From the NCBI GenBank assembly GCA_002490465.1, contig DKUB01000098.1, positions 37,238-101,237 on the forward strand: a stretch of DNA of 64,000 bases, given 5' to 3'. Source of the DNA: Lachnoclostridium sp. UBA7215 (lineage in GTDB: Bacteria > Bacillota > Clostridia > Lachnospirales > Lachnospiraceae). The notes under the pieces were generated by a model. It was not told the DNA's origin. It ran no database searches and worked only from the letters and a program-made list of their open reading frames with translations. Position 1 is the first letter of the stretch; the number at the start of each line of letters is the position of its first letter. The position numbers and the translations under genes were made by a program. Positions 53,538 through 62,756 of the stretch are shown piece after piece.

Positions 53538-54737
53538 CTATCGTTTTACATAATCTAACGGATTCACATATGTGCCGTTTTTTGAAACACCAAAATGAAG
53601 ATGGCTGCCTGTCGAAATCCCTGTCGAACCTACATAGGCAATTACCCCGCCTTTTTTTACAGAGTCCCCTTCTTTTACTGCCAGCTTGGAACAGTGCATA
53701 TATACTGTATACAAACGGTTTCCATGCGAAATCATGACATAATTGCCCGCACTGGAGCTGTAAGCAGCTGTCACAACAATTCCGGTTTCTGCTGCCACAA
53801 TCGGGGTCCCGGAAGCCACAGCAATATCGATTCCCTTATGGTAAGAACTTGCCCCGGCTGTAGGACTGTTTCTTGGACCAAAACCGGAAGAAATGCGTCC
53901 GGCTACACGGAGCGGCCACCTCAAAATACCGTTTCCGCCACCGGAGTCCCCGCCGCCCATATCGTTCTGTCTCTCTAATTCACGCTGTTTGGCAATCAGC
54001 AGCCTCTCTACCTCCGCCTCTGCCTTTGCCGCCTGACGGGCATACTCATCCGCCTGTTCCCTGCTTTTTTTCAAGCTGTTGTTATAGCTTGCCAATTCCT
54101 CCTGTTTCTTTCTCTGCATATCTTTCAGGGCATCTTTCTCCGCGGCGGCATCCCCGTGCATATCCTCCAGCTGCGTCAATGCCGTCTCGATTTCACCCTT
54201 CTTTATCTCTACTTTTTCTCTCGTCCTGCGAAATTCCTCAAAAACATTTTTATCATAGCTGCTGATCTTCTCTATATACTCGGTACGGTTTAAAAGCTCT
54301 GCCATACTGTCAGCTGAAAACAGAATCTCCAGATAATCCTGATTCCCATTTTCATACATATATTTTATGCGCTGCTTCATTGTCATATACTGGTTTTCTT
54401 CCTCTGCCTGAGCTGCAGACAACTCCTGCCTTGCCGTCTCAAGCAGGCTCTCCGCCTCGGCAATCTGCACCTCAAGCTCCGCCAGTTCTGCCTCCACCTC
54501 TTCGGTCTTTTTATCCAGTTTCTCAATATATCGCAGCGTATCCTCTTTATCCGATTCAATTTCTGCCATCTCCCGCTGGAGCTGTTCCGATTGCTTTTCA
54601 TACTTCTTCTGTTCTTTTTCTGCCTCTTCTATCTGTTCATCATAGTTTACTGCTGTAGCAGTGTCCCCGGCAAAAAACAGAAAAACAGCACACATACCTA
54701 TGACTGCATATATAAAATGTCTTTTATTGTATATCAC
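53538..54737 (-). CDS. M23 peptidoglycan hydrolase with coiled coil (EnvC/PcsB-like partner of FtsEX)
   Basis: A 399-aa exported protein. It has a signal peptide (FIYAVIGMCAVFLFFAGDTATA), a long coiled-coil region (about residues 25-250, with ALTQLEDMHGDAAAEKDALK), then a LytM/M23 zinc endopeptidase domain. The zinc ligands are intact: HKGIDIA and HLHFGVS, with VISHG and YVGSTGIS. Both His motifs are present, so the enzyme should be active, unlike EnvC of E. coli, which only activates others. Such coiled-coil hydrolases are gated by FtsEX, whose genes come next. The start was set at a GTG (54737) with GGGGG upstream. Confidence 0.92.
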   Translation of the reverse strand: MIYNKRHFIYAVIGMCAVFLFFAGDTATAVNYDEQIEEAEKEQKKYEKQSEQLQREMAEIESDKEDTLRYIEKLDKKTEEVEAELAELEVQIAEAESLLETARQELSAAQAEEENQYMTMKQRIKYMYENGNQDYLEILFSADSMAELLNRTEYIEKISSYDKNVFEEFRRTREKVEIKKGEIETALTQLEDMHGDAAAEKDALKDMQRKKQEELASYNNSLKKSREQADEYARQAAKAEAEVERLLIAKQRELERQNDMGGGDSGGGNGILRWPLRVAGRISSGFGPRNSPTAGASSYHKGIDIAVASGTPIVAAETGIVVTAAYSSSAGNYVMISHGNRLYTVYMHCSKLAVKEGDSVKKGGVIAYVGSTGISTGSHLHFGVSKNGTYVNPLDYVKR

Positions 54738-54762
54738 TCTCGATTCCCCCTTTTGCACAAGT

Positions 54763-55674
54763 TCAGATGTTCAGATTACGGCGCACCGTAATAAAGCTTC
54801 CCAACAAACCAATGCCAACACCAATCATCAACGATACAGGAACAAGCACCGCAAAGATGCTCTTTGTGCTAAGAAATGTGAGCGTACCTGTAAACAAAGT
54901 AAACCTTTCTGTAACATAACGGATAATCCGGCCGTAAGAAACAGCCAGGACAAGCAGTGGCAGGGCAGAGCCGATTATGCCAATCACCACTCCCTCCACA
55001 ATAAATGGAGACCAAATATAAAAATCCGATGCTCCCATCAGCCGCATAATTGCAATCTCCGGCTTCCGCACAGCAATACCGGTAGCAATCGTTGAGTGAA
55101 TGAGAAATACGGAAACAAGGACAAGAACAAGAATCAGCGCAGCCGATGCAATTCCAACCAGATTACTGACATTGGACAGCCCGCCGGCCACTTCTGAGGA
55201 GCGTTTCACAGACCTCACACCTGAAATACTCTCAATATATGCCACTACATCATCCTGCGTATCAATGGATTTCAGATAAACTGCATAAGAAGCTGATTCT
55301 GCCAGAGGATTATCCTCCCCAAAGCTCTCAATAAGGTCCGGAGAATCACTAAAATTCTCTTCTTTAAAATTTTCCCATGCCTCCTCCGCAGACACAAAGT
55401 CCACATGGTCTACTTCCGGCTGTCTCCGCAGCAAATCACCAATAGAGAGAATTTCTTCCGTCGGTATCCCCTCTTCAAAAAAAACAGAAATTCCTACCGA
55501 CTGTTCCGCCTCCCGTATAATATGCTGAAAATTACTGATTACAAAATAAAACAAGCCGAACAAAAACAGGCAGGCCGCAACAGTACTAATAGAAGCCAGC
55601 GTAAACATCCGGTTTTTTTTCAGATTATGAAAGCCCTGTTTCAGACTGTATCCGGCAACACTAATCCCTCTCAT
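54763..55674 (-). CDS. ftsX: Cell division protein FtsX
   Basis: A 303-aa membrane protein of the FtsEX ABC complex that passes ATP hydrolysis to a cell-wall hydrolase outside. An N-terminal membrane segment (FTLASISTVAACLFLFGLFYFVIS) is followed by an extracellular region of about 120 residues (SVGISVFFEEGIPTEEILSI, a PCD-type domain), then three C-terminal membrane segments with an IAVRKPEIAIMRLMGASDFYI coupling loop. ATG 55674 overlaps ftsE by 14 nt and is preferred over the upstream ATG. The M23 hydrolase gene follows after 25 nt. Confidence 0.95.
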   Translation of the reverse strand: MRGISVAGYSLKQGFHNLKKNRMFTLASISTVAACLFLFGLFYFVISNFQHIIREAEQSVGISVFFEEGIPTEEILSIGDLLRRQPEVDHVDFVSAEEAWENFKEENFSDSPDLIESFGEDNPLAESASYAVYLKSIDTQDDVVAYIESISGVRSVKRSSEVAGGLSNVSNLVGIASAALILVLVLVSVFLIHSTIATGIAVRKPEIAIMRLMGASDFYIWSPFIVEGVVIGIIGSALPLLVLAVSYGRIIRYVTERFTLFTGTLTFLSTKSIFAVLVPVSLMIGVGIGLLGSFITVRRNLNI

Positions 55675-56377
55675 ATTCGTACCCGCCTTCTTGCACGTCA
55701 TGCACCAGAATTCCGTCTTCCAGTGTCACTACACGCTTTTTCATTAAATCCACAATATCATTATTATGTGTCACTACAACCACAGTTGTCCCTGACTGAT
55801 TCACTTCCTGCAGAAGCATCATAATATCCCATGCTGTCTGGGGGTCAAGATTACCTGTCGGTTCATCGGCTAGCAGTATTGTCGGTTTATTAACAATCGC
55901 CCTGGCAATGGCCACCCGCTGCTGCTCCCCGCCGGACAGCTCACCAGGATATGCCTCCGCCTTATTTTTCAGTCCGACAATATCCAATATAACAGGAACA
56001 TTGATTGCAATCTCTCTCTTTGTCATACCGATAATCTGCTGTGCAAACGCAATATTGTCATATACCGTTTTGTTTTTCAGCAACCGGAAGTCCTGAAAAA
56101 CCACGCCGATCTGTCTCCGATAACGGGAAATCTGCTTCCGGGCAAGTTTCGTAACCTGCCGCCCTCCCACATAAATTTTTCCAGATGTCGGATCCAGCTC
56201 TTTTAAAAGCAATTTAATAAAAGTGGATTTCCCAGACCCACTTTTACCAACAACAAATACAAATTCCCCCGCGCGAATCCGGATAGAAACATCATGCAGG
56301 GCATCTACTCCTGCCTGATATTGCTTTGTAATATGTTCCAACGCAATAATCGGAATTTCTCTTCTGACCTCTTCCAT
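55661..56377 (-). CDS. ftsE: Cell division ATP-binding protein FtsE
   Basis: The ATPase of FtsEX. The 238-aa protein has Walker A VVGKSGSGKST, Q-loop GVVFQDFRLL, signature LSGGEQQRVAIARA, Walker B ILLADEPTGNLD and H-loop VVVTHN, all matching FtsE more closely than general exporters. ATG 56377 with GAGG 9 nt upstream was selected. The stop lies inside ftsX. The upstream PucR-type gene ends 18 nt before. Confidence 0.96.
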   Translation of the reverse strand: MEEVRREIPIIALEHITKQYQAGVDALHDVSIRIRAGEFVFVVGKSGSGKSTFIKLLLKELDPTSGKIYVGGRQVTKLARKQISRYRRQIGVVFQDFRLLKNKTVYDNIAFAQQIIGMTKREIAINVPVILDIVGLKNKAEAYPGELSGGEQQRVAIARAIVNKPTILLADEPTGNLDPQTAWDIMMLLQEVNQSGTTVVVVTHNNDIVDLMKKRVVTLEDGILVHDVQEGGYEYERD

Positions 56378-56395
56378 ATACACTTACACCTCAAA

Positions 56396-57484
56396 TCAAT
56401 AGTCAATGGATTCCAGATATTTCATATACTTTACAACCATTAGCGCAATGCGGAATGTGATTGCATCCTCAAACACCCGCAAATCAAGCCCTGTGCTCTT
56501 CTGCAGCTTATCCAGCCGATATACAAGGGTATTGCGGTGAATAAAGAGCTGGCGCGATGTCTCGGAAACATTCAGATTATTCTCAAAGAATTTATTGATT
56601 GTCGTCAGTGTCTCCTCATCAAACTGGTCCGGCGTCTTGTCATTAAAAATCTCTTTAATAAACATCTTGCAAAGCGGCATTGGCAGCTGGTAAATTAATC
56701 TCCCGATGCCCAGGTTACTGTATGCCATAACATTACAGTCATTATAAAAAATCTTCCCCACATCCAAAGCCATTTTAGCTTCTTTATAGGAACGGGAAAC
56801 CTCTTTAATATCCCGGATAATTGTTCCATATGCCACATGAACACGGGCCATGGCCTCCGTATTCAGCATGTCTACAATCACTCTTGCCGTCTTATCCAAA
56901 TCATCATATGTCTCATTTTCTGCCACCTCTTTGACGAGAATAATATTTTTCTCATCCACTGCGGTAATAAAATCTTTATTGCCCCCGGCAAACATGCTGC
57001 GCACCGTCTCAAGCGCACCGTTATCCTTTTCTTTACTTGTCTCGATAATATACACAACACGGCGCACATTCATTTCAATATGAAGCTTTTTGGCGCGGTT
57101 AAAAATATCCACTAGTAATAAATTGTCCAATAATAGATTTTTTATAAAATTATCTTTGTCATAACGCTCTTTATATGCCACCAGTAAAGTCTGAATCTGG
57201 AACACCGCAATTTTGCCAATTGTGTACACTTCCTCTGAATCCCCTTTAGCAACTAAAATATATTCCAACTGTCCTTCATCATATACTTTAAAAAACTGAA
57301 TGCCACGGAGCACCTGGCTGTCTGCCGGCGATTCAACAAAAGAGTTGACTGCCTCCCCATAATCGCCATCTTCTGCCCCCGTATCTGCCAATACATTTCC
57401 CTCGGTATCCAATACCCGCAAATCAATTTTTGTAATTCCTTTCAATCCATCGATTGTACCCTGCAAAATCTGGTTTGATATCAA
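56396..57484 (-). CDS. PucR/CdaR-type helix-turn-helix regulator
   Basis: A 362-aa putative transcription factor. The N-terminal half resembles the diacid-recognition sensory domain (LQGTIDGLKGITKIDLRVLDTEGNVLADTG). The C-terminus carries the PucR-type helix-turn-helix (NNLNVSETSRQLFIHRNTLVYRLDKLQKSTGLDL). It starts at a TTG (57484) with AGGAGG at a good distance. It is directly upstream of ftsE and likely co-transcribed. The ligand is unknown; being linked to cell division genes is a known but unexplained arrangement in Lachnospiraceae. Confidence 0.85.
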   Translation of the reverse strand: MISNQILQGTIDGLKGITKIDLRVLDTEGNVLADTGAEDGDYGEAVNSFVESPADSQVLRGIQFFKVYDEGQLEYILVAKGDSEEVYTIGKIAVFQIQTLLVAYKERYDKDNFIKNLLLDNLLLVDIFNRAKKLHIEMNVRRVVYIIETSKEKDNGALETVRSMFAGGNKDFITAVDEKNIILVKEVAENETYDDLDKTARVIVDMLNTEAMARVHVAYGTIIRDIKEVSRSYKEAKMALDVGKIFYNDCNVMAYSNLGIGRLIYQLPMPLCKMFIKEIFNDKTPDQFDEETLTTINKFFENNLNVSETSRQLFIHRNTLVYRLDKLQKSTGLDLRVFEDAITFRIALMVVKYMKYLESIDY

Positions 57485-57593
57485 TGCGACACCTCCTGCC
57501 TGTCTTCTTCCCCGTTTCCGTAAGCATACCTAAAATTATTATATCATTTGGGGCAGAAAAAAACAAGATTCGATGGTTTTCCAAATCATTTAA

Positions 57594-57995
57594 TCATTTG
57601 AAAGTTTTATGAAATTTTGACAAAAGAAATCCAGAGAAAAAAAATAAAAACGAAATAATAACAGATATCTTAATTAATTCCATGTTTTCTGTATCTGCTA
57701 CGCTGTTTTCCGGAAAAACAGATAAAAACTTTAAAAGTTTTAGAGTATCAAACAAATTCAGATAAATGCAATATGTCATTGCCATCCATAAGCCTACTCC
57801 TGTCTTTTGAAAAGCAAAACACAAAAAATATGTGGCGGAACTAATTCCGAATCCTGCAGAGTAAGGAATGGGAAGGTATTTTGCCCCTGACAGATGCCAT
57901 ACGCACGAGCACAATTTATACCTTTTCAAATTTGCTCCCTTGCCCTTTATACTTATATAAAGGATAAGAGAGCAAAAAGTTGTAAAAGGCATCAT
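57594..57995 (-). CDS. Small membrane protein of unknown function
   Basis: A 133-aa hydrophobic protein with about three or four membrane segments (MPFTTFCSLILYISI, ATYFLCFAFQKTGVGLW, IKISVIISFLFFFSGFLLS). It begins only 6 nt after the lipoprotein gene stop, so it is likely part of that transcript, although its ribosome site is weak. No homology is recognised. It closes the agr-protease-lipoprotein run. A chance reading frame cannot be excluded. Confidence 0.5.
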   Translation of the reverse strand: MMPFTTFCSLILYISIKGKGANLKRYKLCSCVWHLSGAKYLPIPYSAGFGISSATYFLCFAFQKTGVGLWMAMTYCIYLNLFDTLKLLKFLSVFPENSVADTENMELIKISVIISFLFFFSGFLLSKFHKTFK

Positions 57996-58001
57996 ACAAG
58001 A

Positions 58002-59117
58002 TTAAATTAATTTCTCCCGCTTAGGCCACTCTTTCAGCTTGTAACAATTTATAAATGCAGTTTTTACAATTCTCTTTATTTTCTTTTTGCAAGAGACTCC
58101 TTCCAAATTCCGGCAATCCATAAACGCTTTTTCGCCGATATAGGACACTGTATCCGGAAGAAAAACCTTTATTAAAGTTTTGTTTCCGATAAAGGCTGCC
58201 GCCGCGATTTTTTTCACTCCCCGCGGTACATGAAACTCGGTATCTTTTTTTCCTGCCGGAAAAGACAGCAAAGTTTTTCCATTCCGGCTATATAGTACAC
58301 CGTCTACGCTTTTATATTGTTTATTTTCCTTTTCTACCTCTATTTTCTGCAGCTTATCATTATAGCCAAATGCACCTTCCCCAATGGATTCAACAGAAGA
58401 AGCTATGACAATATTTCTCATTTTGTGGCACTTTTGAAATGCATTGCTATAGATGGTTTTCGTTCCCTCGGGAATAGTCACCTGCTTCTCAGCCATGGGA
58501 CAGGCTGCCACCCCCTTACATGGATAAGCAAACATCAACATATTATTTTTTACAAAAAGATTTCCGCCGATAAAATGTTCTCTGTTTGTGGATTCATTTT
58601 CTGCATCTGTCCAAAGCTTTTCATCATGTATGTATTCTCTTTTCTTTACATGAATCTCTTTTACTTTTGGACATCCATGAAACCAGGAATCATATTCAGC
58701 AATAACAGCCTCCCCATCTACTTCATAATCGATATTGTCATCTGCCAACTCCACATTTTTATCGATTATTATCGTATCTGCCTGTGGTGCATCTATATCA
58801 TATAAACACATCGGCTTTTTTATATGCACAACATTTTCTTCCACGGCATATGTCTCACCATTGGCAACTTTATAAATCGGAACAATTCCTCCATCATACC
58901 TGTTATACCGGATTCCATATTGTAACTGCGCTGACTCATCCATCTGCATATAAGCGCCTACAACCGTGTAGCGTTTGGCACCCGCCGCTTCTGACGAACC
59001 CGCATACTCTGTTGGCTCCGGCGCAAGTGTCTTTTCATCTTTCTGTTTCACCGTTTGACTGCACCCGCAGATACATAGGCATGCCAATAAGTATACTGCT
59101 ATGATACTTTTCTTCAT
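58002..59117 (-). CDS. Lipoprotein with BspA-type leucine-rich repeats
   Basis: A 371-aa surface lipoprotein. The signal ends in a lipobox (LLACLCICGCSQT). After an acidic or Thr-rich linker and an unassigned central part come BspA-type leucine-rich repeats (VTIPEGTKTIYSNAFQKCHK, SSVESIGEGAFGYNDKLQKIEV, FHVPRGVKKIAAAAFIGNKTLIKV, DTVSYIGEKAFMDCRNLEGV). BspA-type proteins often bind host proteins or act in adhesion. It is in the same direction as and 29 nt after the S8 protease gene, close to the agr locus, so control by that system is possible but unproved. ATG 59117 has GGGG upstream. Confidence 0.85.
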   Translation of the reverse strand: MKKSIIAVYLLACLCICGCSQTVKQKDEKTLAPEPTEYAGSSEAAGAKRYTVVGAYMQMDESAQLQYGIRYNRYDGGIVPIYKVANGETYAVEENVVHIKKPMCLYDIDAPQADTIIIDKNVELADDNIDYEVDGEAVIAEYDSWFHGCPKVKEIHVKKREYIHDEKLWTDAENESTNREHFIGGNLFVKNNMLMFAYPCKGVAACPMAEKQVTIPEGTKTIYSNAFQKCHKMRNIVIASSVESIGEGAFGYNDKLQKIEVEKENKQYKSVDGVLYSRNGKTLLSFPAGKKDTEFHVPRGVKKIAAAAFIGNKTLIKVFLPDTVSYIGEKAFMDCRNLEGVSCKKKIKRIVKTAFINCYKLKEWPKREKLI

Positions 59118-59146
59118 AACCTGCCCCCTTTTTTCTATGCAACAAA

Positions 59147-61180
59147 TTAATTACCTGATGATAAACTAACATCTTTATTTACAGCTGAATAACCTGAAGC
59201 AACACTATTTCCTGCCAAACTATTCATATGTTTTTTTATATTAACCATCTTATATGATGAAGCTTGCTTTACAATATTAAATTCTTTATACGTTCCGCTG
59301 GAATTGCCTTTCTTAAACATTTCCATTCCTGAATCAACAGCTATCTTCGCATGATTCCAACGTTGTTTACATGTATTTATATTATCAGCGCCTGTATCGT
59401 GGGTAATCACATGACCATTTACAAATACACTATGTGCAAATGCATCTGCCAAACTATGAAGTGCCATTCCCCAAACAAATGCTCTCTCTGTCTCTCCCGT
59501 TGGAATATACCCATAACTTCTTTGCCAATCCAATGAGCCCAAGTCATACTTTATTTCACTTTCTATGTCACTTGTAAGTCCCAAAGGAGCATTTGCCACT
59601 TTCTTTGTTTTCATTTCATTCGCTAATCTTGTTATATAAATGTAGCAAGCAACATAATTATTAAAATATTCCCCTTCATATTTGGGGTTATTTCCAACCA
59701 CTTTTCCTTTTTGATAATATCCATGCCACCATGGATTATGCATCATCCCTGCAAACCTATACATTTGTACCCCCAAAACACTTCCATCAAGATAAGGGTC
59801 TTTTATATCAGGAAATCTTGCCCCTTTCTTTACATTAGAATGCCCACTTCCAATTAAGGTTTCATGCTTATCTCCGCTCCAGCTCCCTTTAACACATCCA
59901 GTATCGCCTAATACATCAATCTCCGTATCATTAACTTCAATTACTTTATCATTGTCATATTCTATCAATTCATCATAGTTCTCAAGAACATATTTTTCAT
60001 CCAAAAGTCCATATCCGACTCCATTAGAATAATTTGCTCCATGAATAATTGCGTTCTTAACATCCGTGTTTGAAGCATTTGGATTCTCTTCCATAATCCT
60101 CGACGCAACAGCCGCTACCTGAGGTGCAGCTAGGCTCGTTCCAGATTCAATAAGTAAATCTCCAAATTGACCTGTAGAACATACAAGTTCCCCAGGCGCA
60201 ACTACATCTATTCTCTCACCTCTTGCACTGCTATCAGCTAAATCTGCATCGGAATCTACAGAGCCAACAGCCAAAACGCTATCATAAGCTGCAGGATATT
60301 GAACATTAGCACTCGTATTTCCTGCAGCTGCAACAACCAGTATACCCGCATTTTCTGCTGCATCTATCGCTTTCTTTAACGCTTCGGAATATGAATCTAA
60401 ACCAAAGCTCATATTAATTATATCAACCTTTTTCGAAATTGCATAGTAAATTCCATCAATTACTCTGCTTAGGGGAGACTCATTATTATCATCTAATACT
60501 CGAATAGAATATATAGCTGCATTTGGATTAATTCCCGTAATTCCTTCATTGTTATCCTTTGCAGCAATTAAACCAGCAACACTATTACCATGTCCCGTTC
60601 CATCCATGAATAATGGATTCATCTCTTCTTCACCAGGCACCAACGTAATCGTTTCCTCCAAATCTATATCATTTCCCCAATCCACTCCGGAATCAATGAC
60701 GGCAATTTTTACTCTTTTTTTAACATCATCATCCTTAATACTTTTACATTTAATAAGCTTCTTATTCCATTCTAAATCAATATCCTTACCGTTGATTTTT
60801 TTTACATTTTTCTCTTTTGCAGCTTTTACTACTTTGTCTTTCTCAATTGAAACAATATCTGCATCCTCTTTCAATTCTTCTACTTCATATTTATTAAGTA
60901 AAACAGTAGCCATATTTTCATCTACTAATTCATCTTTTGCTGCTTCAGTTACACTTTCAATCTCATCATACACTCTCAAAATATGATCTAGCTCTCTCCC
61001 TGAGGACGTCTGAATAATATAATTCTGCTTTTTTTCACTTGCATTTATCTTTGAACAATTGTCACTTTCAATTATCCCACAACCCATTTTACTTTGATTT
61101 TCATCTGGACTTTTTCGTGTTTCGTCATAGGCTTTTCTATGCAATCCACCGGAGATATTATTGCTATGATAACTAACCAT
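59147..61180 (-). CDS. Subtilisin-like serine protease (S8) with I9-type propeptide and C-terminal zinc-hydrolase-like domain
   Basis: A 677-aa frame. Residues about 50-125 resemble an I9 inhibitor propeptide (NYIIQTSSGRELDHIL, VSIEKDKVVKAAKEK). The S8 domain follows with a full triad: Asp163 (VIDSGVDWG), His197 (GTGHGNSVAG), Ser349 (SGTSLAAPQVAAVAS), oxyanion Asn288. The C-terminal part has an HxxxDxxxH array (Leu-rich HSLADAFAH, His575-His583, and HVITHD), resembling zinc-dependent phospholipase C or P1-nuclease-like domains. No signal peptide is visible. The first 31 codons overlap agrB and there is no ribosome site before ATG 61180 or before Met32 (61087), so the true start is unclear. 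Confidence 0.8.
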   Translation of the reverse strand: MVSYHSNNISGGLHRKAYDETRKSPDENQSKMGCGIIESDNCSKINASEKKQNYIIQTSSGRELDHILRVYDEIESVTEAAKDELVDENMATVLLNKYEVEELKEDADIVSIEKDKVVKAAKEKNVKKINGKDIDLEWNKKLIKCKSIKDDDVKKRVKIAVIDSGVDWGNDIDLEETITLVPGEEEMNPLFMDGTGHGNSVAGLIAAKDNNEGITGINPNAAIYSIRVLDDNNESPLSRVIDGIYYAISKKVDIINMSFGLDSYSEALKKAIDAAENAGILVVAAAGNTSANVQYPAAYDSVLAVGSVDSDADLADSSARGERIDVVAPGELVCSTGQFGDLLIESGTSLAAPQVAAVASRIMEENPNASNTDVKNAIIHGANYSNGVGYGLLDEKYVLENYDELIEYDNDKVIEVNDTEIDVLGDTGCVKGSWSGDKHETLIGSGHSNVKKGARFPDIKDPYLDGSVLGVQMYRFAGMMHNPWWHGYYQKGKVVGNNPKYEGEYFNNYVACYIYITRLANEMKTKKVANAPLGLTSDIESEIKYDLGSLDWQRSYGYIPTGETERAFVWGMALHSLADAFAHSVFVNGHVITHDTGADNINTCKQRWNHAKIAVDSGMEMFKKGNSSGTYKEFNIVKQASSYKMVNIKKHMNSLAGNSVASGYSAVNKDVSLSSGN

Positions 61181-61512
61181 AATAATGCACTAAGTATGTA
61201 TATTATTATTGATATATTATACAAATATTCAGGTGCTAAAATACACACAAAAACAATTCCACAAGAGGCAAGAAAGCACAAAAAAGGACTATTTAAATGG
61301 CACCCTCCAATTGTGGAACGAAGTGGTATCATTATTAGTAAAAAAACAAGTGCTCTAATTATTTCGCCACATAATATCCCTATCAAAATACAAGATACAA
61401 TATTTAAAATATTTCCCAGTAAAGACTTAATAGAATATTCATATATATTTCTATCTTTTGCCTCTATAATCGCTGCATTTATTAAACGTTTTGTTATCCA
61501 ATAACTAATCAT
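61072..61512 (-). CDS. agrB: AgrB-type accessory gene regulator protease, shortened
   Basis: A 146-aa membrane protease that in agr systems trims the AgrD propeptide and helps form the cyclic signal peptide. The catalytic pair is present: His72 and Cys79 in IGGCHLNSPFLCF, with the same spacing as in known AgrB. The arginine-containing start of that motif (PLRSTIGG) is conserved. The known family is about 180-210 aa; this copy stops soon after the PxDxxxKP segment (PVDCIEKP), so the last one or two membrane helices are missing. Its ATG overlaps the agrC stop by 4 nt; its 3' end overlaps the S8 gene by 109 nt. No agrD is seen. Confidence 0.85.
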   Translation of the reverse strand: MISYWITKRLINAAIIEAKDRNIYEYSIKSLLGNILNIVSCILIGILCGEIIRALVFLLIMIPLRSTIGGCHLNSPFLCFLASCGIVFVCILAPEYLYNISIIIYILSALLWLVIIAIISPVDCIEKPMTKHEKVQMKIKVKWVVG

Positions 61513-62756
61513 AATCCTTTCTCCCGAATCGGCACCTGAATCATCGTTTCGTAATACTCTTGGGAGCTCTTCACTGCCATGCTCCCACCATATTTTTCTA
61601 TCGTATCTCTCACATTATAAAGTCCTAAACCATGATACCACTTGTCTTTTTTCTTATGTTCGGACTTAAACACACTGTTTTTCGAGTAAAAAATAAACGC
61701 TGTTTCTGTTGTCTCCAATTTAAGCTCCACACACGTTTTACCGTCTTTACTTGAGCCGGACACTGCCTCTATGATATTATCTGTAACGTTTCCGAGTACC
61801 ACGACAAGGTCATAGTCCTCCATGATTTTTGTATTCTTGTCTATGTTTATGGTCAGTTTACTGTCGCAGTTGATTTCATCCAGCTTGTTCTTAAATGTCC
61901 CGACAATGGAATCAATCACCAGATTACCGGTATTTACAGAAGAGTATAGCTTTTCAAAAGTTCCGTCAATTTTTTCTATGTAACGAAGTGCTTCACTTGT
62001 GTCAGAAGCTGACAGATACTCTTTTATTATTCTATGGTGTTTGTTCACATCATGAATGAGACGGTTGCTCCGCACAAAAAATGTAGATAATTGCTCATAC
62101 TTCTCCTTCTGTACTTGTATTTGCTGTTCCATTTGCTCCTTGAAATTTTGCTCCAGACAATATCTGCTTAACGCATTCATCAAACAATATGCCACCATAT
62201 TTAACACAAGAATGCTTAACAGACTTATCAGCCATGATAATGTCGGCACACTCGGTATCATTCCATTGATAACAACAATACTTATCACAGGGAAGAACAG
62301 AAAACCAATCTGATACCGCGCAGGAATATTTCCTTGTTTTTTTGCAAACAATTTTGTGACCAAAACCAGTATAAGCAAAAAAATCTCTACCAAAAGCAGT
62401 AAAAACACTTCTTCTCCTTTTCCCTGTTCCACCCCCATGAGTGAAACGGATACTACGGCAACGCCCTCTGCAATAATGGAAAATCCCACAAACATTGCCA
62501 TTGCAAGAATACGCTTTAGCATACTTCCCTGATAAAATAAAGTGAGTAATAATACAACAACAATCTGAACCGCAAGCCGCACATAGACAGAATCCATATG
62601 ATGCGAAATGAATGATGCCACCGTCTGCTCGAATAATAACCCAAGGGCAATATGCCATTTTTCAACTCTGGGTTTTCTTTCTTCAAAAAAGCTCTCAAAC
62701 AAAAGATAGATGACAAAGGCGTCAAATATGCAGGAAACCACATATATCCCAATCAT
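61509..62756 (-). CDS. agrC: AgrC-type sensor histidine kinase (GHKL)
   Basis: A 415-aa sensor. The N-terminal 200 residues hold about six hydrophobic segments, where AgrC binds its peptide. The kinase region has a long helix (QIQVQKEKYEQL) leading to the phosphorylated His in LIHDVNKHHRIIKEYL, an N box (LGNVTDNIIEAV) and a GLGLYNV G box, all of the GHKL type. The start overlaps the agrA stop by 4 nt; the stop overlaps agrB by 4 nt. Order agrA-agrC-agrB differs from the common agrBDCA order. Confidence 0.88.
   Translation of the reverse strand: MIGIYVVSCIFDAFVIYLLFESFFEERKPRVEKWHIALGLLFEQTVASFISHHMDSVYVRLAVQIVVVLLLTLFYQGSMLKRILAMAMFVGFSIIAEGVAVVSVSLMGVEQGKGEEVFLLLLVEIFLLILVLVTKLFAKKQGNIPARYQIGFLFFPVISIVVINGMIPSVPTLSWLISLLSILVLNMVAYCLMNALSRYCLEQNFKEQMEQQIQVQKEKYEQLSTFFVRSNRLIHDVNKHHRIIKEYLSASDTSEALRYIEKIDGTFEKLYSSVNTGNLVIDSIVGTFKNKLDEINCDSKLTINIDKNTKIMEDYDLVVVLGNVTDNIIEAVSGSSKDGKTCVELKLETTETAFIFYSKNSVFKSEHKKKDKWYHGLGLYNVRDTIEKYGGSMAVKSSQEYYETMIQVPIREKGL

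Noticed and set aside
61100..61180. Programmed -1 frameshift making an AgrB-S8 fusion
   Set aside because: The S8 frame is -1 to agrB, but no proper slippery heptamer was found in the overlap.
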